Of a stretch of 64,000 nucleotides of DNA, positions 11,210 to 22,091 are shown piece by piece. A program made the translations under genes and the position numbers. Below the pieces are notes generated by a model. The model worked only from the letters and a program-made list of their open reading frames with translations. It had not been told where the DNA came from and made no database searches. Position 1 is the stretch's first letter; each line of letters opens with the position of its first letter. This DNA is from Cladobotryum mycophilum (lineage: Eukaryota; Ascomycota; Sordariomycetes; Hypocreales; Hypocreaceae): positions 4,020,480 to 4,084,479 of the forward strand of contig JAVFKD010000002.1 in the NCBI GenBank assembly GCA_036429605.1, given 5' to 3'.

Positions 11210-11801
11210 GTTAAGAGCGGGACATGCAAAAAAAATAAAATAAATAAAAAATAAATATCCGTTGGAGGAGAGTGGAAGTAGAACATGACGCGGATTTGCG
11301 CTGGATGGGCCTTCACATGGTGCCTTGAGTAGGCAATAAGCAAGCGGAGTAACTGGATAATAGGGTCACGTGATGGTCGTCGGTGATCAAGAGCTCTTGG
11401 TCAAAGGCTCTAAATAGACTTCAATCTCGCCCTGCGCTGCTCACAACTCATCTACTGAGCTCAGTAAGCTATGCAGACTACAGTCATTACACAGTTTGAT
11501 CCAAGCAGCAGGTCAGGAAGGCTACCCATTAAGGGAGATCTTTAGCATACTGTTACACTCAAAGGCTAGGAACATTCGGCTTTCTCGATGAATACTGGTA
11601 GATTGAAGAGTAATTGGAGTTGCAAAGAAGAGCGTAGTTGGCTGAGATGTCTCAAAGACTCATATAGTCCCATAAAATCATTTTATTTAGCTGTCTAGCC
11701 CGCGGAGTGTCGCGGCCCAGGTGAGAGGCCGTCGATGCGCTATATTCATTCTGCTAATAACAAATGGTCCTTTTCGTCAGAAGCAGCATAAGTACCCTGG
11801 A
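11210..11801. other. Intergenic, promoter side of the DHA2 gene
   Basis: About 590 bases between the start of the DHA2 transporter and the end of the dioxygenase gene. An A-rich stretch lies just upstream of the transporter ATG. Nothing else is recognised. Confidence 0.4.
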
Positions 11802-12781
11802 CTATTCTACGGGAGTATGATTGAACGGAACGGCGTCCCAACGCACTCGACGCAAGTGGCGCTTCGGGTCTTTGATGTTACTTCGTGCATGCAACCAACG
11901 CCGGTTATCCACCAGAATAACGCTCCCTGCCGAAAGGTCCGTCGAGGTGAGATGTAGTGTTGACTGTGCCTGCACCTTGGTATCTCTTAGAGACATGTCG
12001 AGCTCTTGCAGCGCTCTTGACGCTCTTTCTGTCAATGGCGTGATGATATCTCTGCGGAACCGCATCAAGCAGGGCTGGACGTCTTGCCGAGCCGCCAACA
12101 CACTGCCTACAATCTCCTGCCTTTCGGGCTTTTTGATGAACTCCGGCGGGACTCTGATGCCGTAGTCTTGCCGCATCAGAGATGTCCGCGTGTCTGGGGA
12201 GAGCAGCTCGGTTAGCCTTTGAACATTCATGACCGAGAGGGTCCCCCGCCAAACCGATCGTGCTGAATCACATGGAGCGCAAAGTATCGTGGCGGCAAGT
12301 CTTCATAGCTGCAATCGGTATGCCAGGGGAACGCCTCCGTTGTTTCCGATCGCGCCTGGTGTTGGATGGTTTGAAAGGGGGTATTGATGCTTGGTCGGAC
12401 GTCCCAGAACCACCCGCGCGACGCACTGTGCGATATGGGGAGCTGATGGCCGTGATACTCATGAAGGCTGAGGACCAATTGTTTGAGGTACTGGCTGTCA
12501 GGATCCGGAAAGTCCAGGTTGATTTTGAGAATCCCATGTTGCTGGAGGTGTTGGTATGCACTGCCCACATGATGCCGTTGTTTTGCATGCGCGAGATCAG
12601 GTGCCGTCAGTTGAGTCACCGTGAATGATCTTATCGCAGAAACAGGAGCTGTACTCGCAGACCTGGAAAAGCGAGACAAGATCCGAGCTGGGTAGGCCGA
12701 AAACCGCATGTTGGAAGGCCTGCCCAAGCAGCAGCGTAGCCTAGCACATTGTATGCGGAGGTGCCAGTATTCGAGCTTCAT
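11802..12781 (-). CDS. TauD/TfdA-type Fe(II)/2-oxoglutarate dioxygenase, one frameshift
   Basis: Two overlapping frames give one continuous protein of about 325 residues if a single base is added in a run of five identical bases at 12243-12247. The iron-binding HxD is seen as WHTDCSYE and the distal histidine as RRWLHAR, followed by the arginine-rich end (RHLRRVRWD) usual for 2-oxoglutarate binding. The spacing fits the TauD family, which hydroxylates small acids and amines. The first 30 residues are basic and hydroxylated and might be a mitochondrial presequence, or translation may start at the internal MRFSAYP. Every catalytic residue is kept on both sides of the break, so I favour a base-calling error or a very recent mutation over old decay. 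No intron is needed. Confidence 0.75.
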
Positions 12782-15462
12782 GATTATTGGGCCAATATAT
12801 CTCCAAGTATGAATACCAGAGAATCACACGAGTAGCAGTGACTTAAGGCTTGTATCCGCACCTCTGCATCATCAGTTGCAAATCGATTGTACAAGCGCCC
12901 GGGCGATTGGGATTCTCCAGGGAATCCGGAGACACATTTGTGGGATGCCTAACGTACTGCGTTGGGGGATCCCCAGTCACGTGGGCGGCCGCGGCTCTCT
13001 TGATCCTTCGCGCCGCACGACCTTGTCAACGATCCGCCTTTGCGACTTGATATTCTCTTTTTCTCGCACCCTCAATTGCAGCCTGCCCAATGGCGGCATT
13101 GCCGTGCCACCTGTTCGGCCCTTCCGGCTCTCGTTCAGGGCCGAAAAACCGACAAGACGTGGCGGGTCTGCAGGTCGCGCTTTCGTCGCGACGCGCATCG
13201 TCACTTTAGTTTTTGGCAGCTAATGATCCAGTACATCCATCTGCTGCGATCATGCCATGGAGATTCCTGTCGACCTCTCACCAAGCTTCAAGGACGTCAT
13301 TGTCACAGGCATCATGTTGGTATCCTTCAATAGAGCGCCACATGCTCATCTAGGCATCCACGATGGAATAGCCTGGTGTCTGAGACGGACTGATCTGGCC
13401 GCCTCTGCCTTGATCACAGGTCTCTCCTAAGCGACGCAATCCCGGGATCAAGCCACGTCATTCATTCTTATACTCCGCACCGGTTCTGCAAGCCCTTGTT
13501 CGGCCTAGATAACGCGACAACCAACAAGATGTAGGGCGCTCATGGCCAGCTGCTCTTTGAATTGCCACGATACCACGGCCCTCAAGGCGCCCCCTGATTA
13601 ATCTGCACCCGCAGTCACCACGCGCAACCCCTACAATTATTCGCAGACCCGGCCACATTTCTAGTGTCTGTTGGACGCTATGAAAGCCGCAGGAGCGCTG
13701 AAAGGTTCCTCAGCGTCCGCAGTCTGTGTCGTTGCTCGGATGATCGCCTCTGCGACACGGCCTTGTATCTCAACTCCCAATGATCATCTAGCCCAGGATG
13801 ATGATGCAGAGGCTGGTGTCAGCGGGCAGCTTCCTGATGTCACTTATCCTTGAGACCGCATGGATTGGGCGCAAAGGAGGGGAACAGGGTCCGCAGGCAG
13901 CCCTATGAGCAAGATCAACTCCAACGACGAAACCATCGGAGAGGGAGGGCGGAGAAGCGCACCGTAACAATGATTCGGCGCCGAGGAGCTTAACTATGCG
14001 TATAAAGAGTCGCCAGGCCCCATCACCCCTCTCCGTTCCTCCTTCTTTCATTATCGCTCTATTCTTCATTCTTCCCCCAATATGCACCCCCAAGCTGCGT
14101 ACGGGGTCATGCGTACCCGCTTACGTCTTGTGAACCCGGGTGCGCATGTAGGTAAGCGCGAGCGGATACCATATGTAAGCCTGATTTATGTCATCTACTG
14201 AGAAAGACCCCTAATCGTTGAGAGTTTTGCCTGTTCCTTGACGGTGAGGAGCTGGCGGTGAGCTGTGTGCTCTTTTATTAATGTTGCTAAGATTTTTATT
14301 TTTTATTTTTAAAGACTAGTCCTTGATCTATAGTGAATGGCAAGAAGATCTGTGATGTTTCGCTGCGTTGATTATTTCTAATTTAGCTGACCTGTGTCTA
14401 AGTGACCTAATTTAAAGACGGGTGATTAAGGATACCTGGATTATAAATACTATATACTGGATTATTATTACATGAATGGTCTTATATGTAAGAGGATAGA
14501 ATATAGTTTATATATATTGGCTTTTGTTTCTCTTTCTCGTTGGGTTTCTTAGACTTTTATTTTGTGCTGTGTGTATGAGCTTGGATTGGTACTTGGTTAT
14601 TGCTGTTCGATTTGGTTATGAGCTTTTTGCGTTGTGGCCGAAATGTAAGCTCGACCGGTGCCGAAAAGAGAACTTTTCTCTTCTTCATTTAGGTGTTGGG
14701 AAATCTCCATCACCTTGCCAATATAACCAAAGTGCAAGATACCTAGGGTGAAAGTTGCGTTCTGCCTCACGATCTGGTCAAGTCAAGGAGCGTCCCATCT
14801 CAATGCGAGGGACACTGCGGAATGGCTAAGCCTTTGATCTCCAGATTCTTGTTTTGCGTACATACAAAACGCCTGGTTATCGTTTCAAGATAATGAGGTT
14901 TGGCTAAGAAGGAAGTTAATTGTGCCCTTGATGCTAGCTCACCTATCCCTAGCAACACAGAGAGAAATATCATCGATGCCGCCCGCATCCATAACATCGA
15001 GTGAGATGTAGAGACAACTCTCGAGCCTACTATTTATGCATAAAAGACTGGATTATTTACCCAAGCTCCTTTGCTTCATCTACCAACATTTATTTTAGCT
15101 AATTTTGCTCACTCTTCATGTCCAAAACCCATCGTTCGTGAACAGACGGTGACTGACCCACATATCCCGGTACTTATTACCGGCTTGATTGCTAGGCCCA
15201 CATTATCCGGATGCCCAAAGTCGGCAGCGGGCCGGCCTACAATCTTTTGTCTTCATTTGTCACATCAAATCTACTCAAACAGCAAAAGTCTCTTTCGTGC
15301 AAATACTAAAAATAGAAGAATATGGAACCCTTGGTAATTTCATCATCTCGACGATTATTACTCATGAGTGTTGCGTTCATTGCGTGGTGTCTCAGACGTC
15401 ATCGGATTCTGGTCCCGGGTCTGCCTTTTCAATGAGATGGAGCATTTTCCGACCCAAGTTCC
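12782..15462. other. 2.7-kb gene-poor stretch
   Basis: No frame with a recognisable domain was found on either strand. Around 13995-14090 a TATAAA box (in GCGTATAAAGAGTC) is followed by a pyrimidine-rich stretch and an ATG at 14082, which looks like a promoter and leader. The frame after it does not stay open, so this could be an orphan promoter or the start of a lost or non-coding transcript. Bases 14270-14520 are AT-rich. Confidence 0.45.
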
Positions 15463-18226
15463 TCACCTCTGGACAATCTCGATTAAAAATTCCTGCTCTA
15501 CCCACTCTCGAAGGTCGAATATTTTGTTTTCTACGTTTGCACCAGCTTCAAGGAACATGATGGCGATTTCGGCCACGTATGCCATTGTAGCATCATCGAC
15601 GAAGATTGTTCTGACACTCCGCAGCCATGCTTCCCATGATGTAAGTCCAGATTTTTGGTATCTGTTCGTGGCATTGGGATCACTTCCAGAATTGAATAGC
15701 AAGGATGCCATCTCCAGGGAAAGATGTCCGGGGATAGTGTCTTTCCTGTGAAACATTCCAAGATGTCGCCCCGCGGCTGCGTCACTCAGAGCAGGACCGC
15801 AACCACAATGAGGAGGCGAATGTATAATCTTAAGAAATTCAGGGTGTGACTTGACGTAGTTGATGGCCCCAACTTCAACTGCTATCGTTAGGGCTGCATG
15901 TGATGCGTTCGGCGTTGAGGTTCGGTGCCGATGCCTGTCTGCAAGGAGCCCAATGGGATGATAAATGTTGGGCTCGCTTGCAAACTGGTCAAGAAAGGAG
16001 GGAAGATGCCATAACATATTCCGTTTATCCAACGGGAGCCACTGATCACACTTGGCGCCCCACTGAGCGCCATCTCCGAGGAATTCCACCGCCTGCCTTC
16101 GATTGTCACGATCCCAGCTTGTCTGGGAAAGAAAGAATTTGGCTACGTCAAGACCAAGAAGAGACAGGGCTGTTGCGCATTCCAAATCTCCATTCTCCAT
16201 TTGCAGGCAGTCCAGGTCCCAAGTCTTGTCTTGGCTGAGAAATTCGTAGACGGTTCTGTGCATGAAATCCACTCTCGAATCAATGTAATCATCATGCACC
16301 CCGTAGACAAGACTAACACCACAAAAGCAAATCGGTACCTTGCCTGCTGGCCTAGGCATTGTTATCTCGAGCAAGCCGCCGCACCAACTTCTGAGCCGGC
16401 CTGCCACCTTATCGCAAAGCTGACGCAATTGATCCTTTGTGAGAGATTCTAAATCCAGTGTGTCCACGTTGGTGTTGTGAAGAGCCAAGGCGAGTGTATA
16501 CATGTCACTGAGTTGGTGTCTATCCGCAAACCGCTGCTTCATAAAGCACATGCGAAAGATTTCTGCGCTCTTCGTCCTGTAACGCTGCGGGACCTTTTGC
16601 AGCATGAGTTGAAACATTTCTTCTAGCTCTGGCGGAAGTTCATCTACTCGACGCCGCAGTTCAGCAACATCATCATCGTTTGCAAACCCGGAGATGAGCG
16701 ATCGGCAAGCCAGTATAACCCAGAGGAAGACACCAGAAGATTTGTTTACAAGGTCTTCCAAAAATACCTGACACATCTTCAGAGCGTTCTCTGATCAGCC
16801 CCTTCATGCGATCGTGGTTGCTAATGGTATCATGAATGTAGGCCTCAATATCCCCTCTCGTTAAATGTTGCAGCTGTAGCTGAGGCGACTTCTCGAATGA
16901 GGCGACGCAGTCCGGAATCGGTCGGCTGGAGACGACAAATTTGATCCTCTGGCACTTGGCTAGGTCTTTGACAAACTGAATTCCGTCCATATAATCCCCA
17001 ACAAACTCATCGAGTCCATCGATAAAGAAACAGATCTTGCTCATCTTGAAGGTGTTTTCGGCCAGCAATCGGAACGCGAGTTTTGTTTCAGCTATGGATG
17101 GAATGTCAATGTCATGATTGGTGATGGAAGCCTCCTTCCACATATTAGGAAGCATAATAGGAATAAGGTCTCTATTGACAGAAAGGATCTGATAGAGAAG
17201 GGCCCTCGATAGTCCCTCTTGGGTTTTCTGCTCAGCGGTGCCGAGATTCCAGAAAAAGAAGTTGGCAAGAACGTAGGGCCCAGATGCCCACTCACCAAGA
17301 AGATAATGAGTCTGTGGATGGTGATAGAGGTATTTCATCAACGTAGACTTCCCACTTCCGGCTTTTCCACAGACCCAGTATATTCCTGACTCGAAATGAA
17401 GCCAGTGCGAGAGATCATCCCATGAAGCACCATCCTGGGGCGGCTCCAGTGCCCATCTCAGCGTTTCAGAATGCGCTGATGTAATTGTCTCTTTTCTGTC
17501 ATCCATCTTTCTGAACCAGAGCTTCTTCAAGATGCGGTCTTCATAGAGAGCATGAATAGCATTCTGTGTAGAAGAAGCGGTAGCGTCATTGCCAACAGAG
17601 AGCCCCATAATAACTTTGGGGTCGTGAAGGTTGATACCCTCGAGAGTCTGCTGAATCTATGAAGCTGAGGATTTGGGTTGGATGCGGGGAGTATCTCGTT
17701 GAGCTTCGCAGTGAAATACGCAATGTCAGCGGCCAAGCTTTCGAATCGCTGCTTATCTCGTACTACCCATCGGAACCTAGTCTTCCAATCCGTCGTTTTG
17801 TTTCGCTGATTGATGCCGAGGCTGAAATCTTGGAACTGACTAATGAACCTATCGGTGACAGGTCTGCGGATGCCGAGTATGTGGTCTGTAGCACAAATAT
17901 CCTTAGACCTTCCAAGTATATAGCGTTGCGTGAGAGATGTTTCGCCACCAACAACCCTTTATGCGGGGTAGTATCTCCAAGACAAAGCCTCTGATGGTGG
18001 GATCATCTAATCGATGATCATAGTCAGGCTGGAGAAGCGTTGTGCGCTCGGCCCATTGAAGTAACAAAGTTTTTTCAATGCCGAACTTGACACCGAGATT
18101 TTCAAAGTCTCGACCCCAGTTTCGTACATCAATGATTATGGTATAGAGATCAATTACATCCTTGAACGCGCCGACGATGCCAGCCAACCCAACGACACCC
18201 TGTACCAACCCCGCTGCCTCCGCCAT
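15463..18226 (-). pseudogene. HeLo-NACHT NLR-type receptor, frame-broken
   Basis: The ATG at 18226 starts a HeLo domain (MAEAAGLVQGVVGLAG). The NACHT module follows with the Walker A motif GKAGSGKSTLMKYL (near 17370) and the Walker B-like FFIDGLDEF (near 17010). After it come NACHT-associated helices ending in VNKSSGVFLWV and a long C-terminal part with ankyrin-like pieces (SGSDPNA, EAGANVENK). In fungi HeLo domains are membrane-targeting cell-death domains and the NACHT part is the nucleotide switch. The frame is lost near 17950, near 17655, and at a run of five bases at 16760-16764, where one added base restores it. The last break may be a sequencing error, but the first two are not at homopolymers. 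The gene is therefore probably dead, unless unusual introns were missed. Confidence 0.7.
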
Positions 18227-18921
18227 CTTGGCCAAGATGAGATGACAGATGACGGTAAGCTAGTGATGTTTGGACAATGGCATAAGCGACATAGATTCAG
18301 AATACAGAATAGCAATAAGACTTATGAGAAAATGTGCAACATGGGGATAGTGGTGGTCGGTAAGATCGTCTTCTACGCAAGCTGCGTTGAGTTAGACGGT
18401 GGCAGTGCTGAAGAGGTAGTGGAGGGGTATCCAGCGAGGCTCCCTGGTGGGCAGCATCCAATGCTCAATTACACTGAAAATGGAGACATGCATCTGGGCC
18501 ACGCTCTAAGACGCCCACGTCAATAGGCTGAGCTGGCCATTTTTGGATAGAGAGGAGTAGGAGCATCTATGTTTCAATTCCGGCCGATATATGCAAGGAC
18601 TTCAGGATTTCTTTGGCTCTTTGTAGGTCGAATTTGTGTTGAAGGATTGGCTGCCCGCCGCAGGATAAAAGGCGGCTCACAATGCTACGTGACTATTTCC
18701 TTGTTCCAGGCTCTGACATGGAAGAAAAGCTGGAACGCCTGCGCCATAAGCTCCACTTTCAGCGGTTGCCTACAACGGATAAAGAGCAGAGATGAAGCTT
18801 GAAGTGCATGCAATCCAACAGGCTCCCGATCTTTGTGTACACCAAATGTACATGTGCAGAATCAGGCATTCCAGTACCTTATACAATTACTGTCGGCTCA
18901 GCGCTTCTTATTCTGACCAAC
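18227..18921. promoter_or_regulatory. Shared upstream region of divergent NLR and HET genes
   Basis: About 700 bases separate two start codons that point away from each other, so both promoters must lie here. No TATA box stands out. A longer in-frame start for the HET gene at 18799 exists, but the ATG at 18922 is preferred because it opens with a myristoylation-type sequence. Confidence 0.5.
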
Positions 18922-21112
18922 ATGGGCAATTCCTTCTCAACAAGTCGTAGGCACTGCGGCCTCTGTTACTTTGAGCTGGATCAAGACTCGGTAGCTCTAA
19001 GAGAGCCCACCGTTTTCAGAAGCTTCAACTGGTTGTCGACAAAACTGAGTCGTCCCAATATGGAGGGACGGCATGGACCCCTTGACGAACAAATTCCAGC
19101 ACATTTTCGAGACCCCGACGTTTTACGATACCAGGTAGACATCCGGACACATCTCCGTGCGTTGCAAGCATCCCAGGCGAGGGGCTGTCGGAGCTGCGAT
19201 GCAATTATGCGGCTTATCGAATCTGCATGCGAAGACGATGGTGTTTTTCTGGACAACCAGTCATGGAAGGAGGAGGTCTATCTGCGTTGGAACAGCCTGT
19301 CGAACTCTCGCGGCACGGGGAACCTACGGATTAAATTCACAGTCGACGTTGGGGATCGGAAGGTGGAGAGCAATCGCTTTGGGCGGCATCAACGATGGAC
19401 GTTGTTTGTTGACGTGGATCAAATCGACGGGAAGAAAATAAAACGTGACTGTAAGTTTAATCTTCATCTTTCATTGTATTCGAAAGCTCAAATCAGTTAC
19501 AGATCATCCATTTCCGCGTCAACTTGCTGTCCCAAGGGGCGATACCGGATCCGAAAAGTCTATGGGCCAGATCAGAACCTGGCTCAGAGACTGCGACTCC
19601 TCTCATACTTCCTGCATGTACACACCGAATACACCGCTTCCGAAACGTGTACTAGAAGTAACGTTGGACGCACAGGGAAATACCGCGACGCGCCTAGTTC
19701 AAGATTTGGATCTGAGAGAGAAGTATGCATGTCTAAGCCATCGCTGGGGACCCTCAACTCTGTTGTGTCGAACCACAAAAGAGACCTTGGAGGCACATCT
19801 ACTGTCAGTCCCATGGAGCAAGCTACCCAAGAGCTTCCAAGATGCAGCAACTGTCACCTACCAACTTGGAATCAAATACATATGGATCGATTCGTTATGC
19901 ATCGTCCAGGATGACACCGCAGATTGGCTAGACCAAGCAGCACAAATGTGCGACATTTATTCCAACGCATATGTGACACTCGCAGCCGCTTGGTCAGATG
20001 ATAGCGCCACTGGTTTGTTCCGCACGAGTACCGCTTATACAATCAAGCCACCCGCACATCTTGGGCGTGGTGCTCCATCCTACCTGATACAGCGAGTCCC
20101 AGATCATATGACTTGGGAGCCCGAAGGCGTTCTCAAGATGACTCCCGAGCTCCCCCTCCTGAGCCGAGCCTGGGTGTACCAGGAGCGTCTTCTGTCTCCC
20201 AGAATGGCTTACTTCACGAGGTATGAGGTCGCCTTTGAATGTGGGAGCGGCAGCGAAGAGAGCTGCGAGTGTGGGCATGTGGCAGGGGGGTCATGGGGTG
20301 GGGGACATGGCAATGCGGTCGGTCTGCTCGGTCAATTCACAAATTCGCGCAAGAGAGACCACTCAACAATCCTCCGAACGACAAAGCTGTCTGAGATCAA
20401 GCGCTACTGGCATCAGATGATAAGAGAGTACTCTGCGTTGCGCATCACCTTTGAATCGGATAGGCTTCCAGCAATTGCCGGCGTCGCGCGACAATATGGT
20501 AACTTGCACTCTGCACACTTGGGCCGATACGTTGCAGGAATGTGGGAAAGCCTGTTTCCATCTGAACTCTTGTGGTATTGCCCCGATAACGTTGAACTGT
20601 TGCAGAGATACAACTGCGGTCCTACCTGGTCCTGGATTACCGTCAGGGGTGAAGCAGCGCATATGACAACCATTGGCAGAACATATCCCGACGACCTTCG
20701 AGTCATCAATATCGACTTCAAGCTCCAGGGCCCAGATCCATATGCCGCCATCTCAGATGCCGTCCTCGAAGTTCAGGGATACTTGGTCCCTGGGACGCTC
20801 TTGAAGAATGATCATGTCTTTTTTAATCGAACAAACCCACTCTTCAAAGCGCCCTCTGGAGATGCGTTCAGTTTTCATCCCGACTATGCTTTTCATGACC
20901 CTGGTCCTGACATGCTTGAATTGGGAGGCCAGATTTTCTGTATGAAGACGGGCTTTGTCTGGGGAGGGAACCATGTCTGTCTCCTACTCAACCAAGTTGA
21001 AGAGTGGAGCAAGACCTTTAAGCGCATCGGTCTCGTAGAGGCTGTCAGCAAAACGGATATGGACTTGCTGTTTACAGAGGATATTGAGAAGCAGGTAATA
21101 AGATTAGTTTAG
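18922..21112 (+). CDS. HET-domain protein
   Basis: Two exons, 18922-19450 and 19503-21112, join exactly across a 52-bp intron (GTAAGT donor, ACAG acceptor) to give 712 residues. The HET domain is unmistakable: YACLSHRWG, then YIWIDSLCIVQDD with DWLDQAAQM, YSNAYVTLAA, and RAWVYQERLLSPRM. HET proteins trigger or modulate vegetative-incompatibility cell death in ascomycetes. The protein starts MGNSFSTS, which fits an N-myristoylation signal, so membrane attachment is possible. The pre-HET region has a CxxC pair (HCGLCYFEL) and another SCDAIM element usual in this class. The C-terminal 250 residues have no domain I recognise. It lies divergent from a HeLo-NACHT gene, a common pairing of sensor and effector-like genes. 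No disruption is seen. Confidence 0.9.
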
Positions 21113-21308
21113 ATGGAAATAGCATGAACTGAGATTCTGAGCCAAATGTGTAATAATGTGTTTTATTAGACTAGTGAATATAGCTACAGTCAAGGATCCC
21201 AGCAAATACATGTTTGAGACTCTAGACATGAATCGAAGGTAAGGCATCTAGCAACTTGGCCGGCAGCACAGCTACTGCTTCATGGCAAGACCTGAGAGAC
21301 TACGTCTC

Positions 21309-21983
21309 TTAAAATCCAGAAATGATGACGTTGATGTACACATCGCTGGGAACATATTCAGAGCCCGACACCACGTTACCAGTGGTGCAGGCGTCCATGA
21401 TCTTTCCAGCAGTTCGGGCAATCTCATTGCTATAAGATGGTCAGTCATATTCTCCCTTTGTCAGACAGCCTTTATATCTAACTCACCAATCAACGGAGTG
21501 GTGAACTGGACCGCCACCACCAGTACGGCCGATGATTTTGGCGCCACCAATAGTGCAGAAATCAACTCCGCCATCCAAAGCACATTCGCCGCCTTCCCTG
21601 GCCAGTTGGTTGATGCAACTGACAGCATCATTGACCTAGATAGAGTATCATGTCAGACGGTGAAATTTTAACGGATTGTTCGCAGTCAGGCTCAACATAC
21701 CGGTGCAGTTCTTCCACCATTGCAAGTGACACGCTTCTCGAGAGAACCCTTGTCATTCAAAGCTGTGCACCATGCGTATTAGAGGATTATTCGGAAAGTA
21801 TGCGGGAACTAACTGACCGGCGGCAGAAACAGCTCCCTCGGGAGAAAGGTGCTGGCCCTTGGGGTTGGCGATGATGTCCTCAACCCAACTGGTGAAGCTA
21901 AAGGTGGAATCGGCAGTAGGGACAGCTCCAATGACAGGAGCGAGGGCCATCAAGGCCAGAGCGGAGGCAGCAAAGTTGACCAT
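21309..21983 (-). CDS. Small secreted six-cysteine protein with Kex2 site
   Basis: Four exons close exactly: 21983-21818, 21762-21701, 21635-21487 and 21429-21309 (165 residues). Introns of 55, 65 and 57 bp have GTCAGT, GTATGT and GTGAGT donors. The start MVNFAASALALMALAPVIGA is a clear signal peptide. A pro-region follows and ends at SLEKR, a Kex2 cleavage site, directly before VTCNGG. The mature chain of about 100 residues has six cysteines (contexts VTC, VSC, GEC, DFC, DWC, DAC), enough for three disulfides, and a glycine-rich RTGGGGP loop. I do not recognise the family. The architecture is that of a processed extracellular protein such as an effector, antimicrobial or surface protein, but none of these can be claimed. 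Confidence 0.8.
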
Positions 21984-22084
21984 GTTGAAGGATGGGTAGG
22001 TTGGATTGTTGATGCTTGTTGAGAGTGATGAGGTTGAGAGTGAATGATGAGCATTGTGGCAAGACTGAGGACGACTCTTCCTCC

Positions 22085-22091
22085 TTTTATA
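22085..22091 (-). promoter_or_regulatory. TATA box of the six-cysteine secreted protein gene
   Basis: TATAAAA on the minus strand about 100 bases upstream of the ATG at 21983. The intervening leader is rich in CA and CT, as in highly expressed fungal genes. Confidence 0.6.

Noticed and set aside
15463..18226. HeLo-NACHT gene as a fully functional gene with hidden introns
   Set aside because: At least two breaks lack usable GT-AG pairs and are not at homopolymers.
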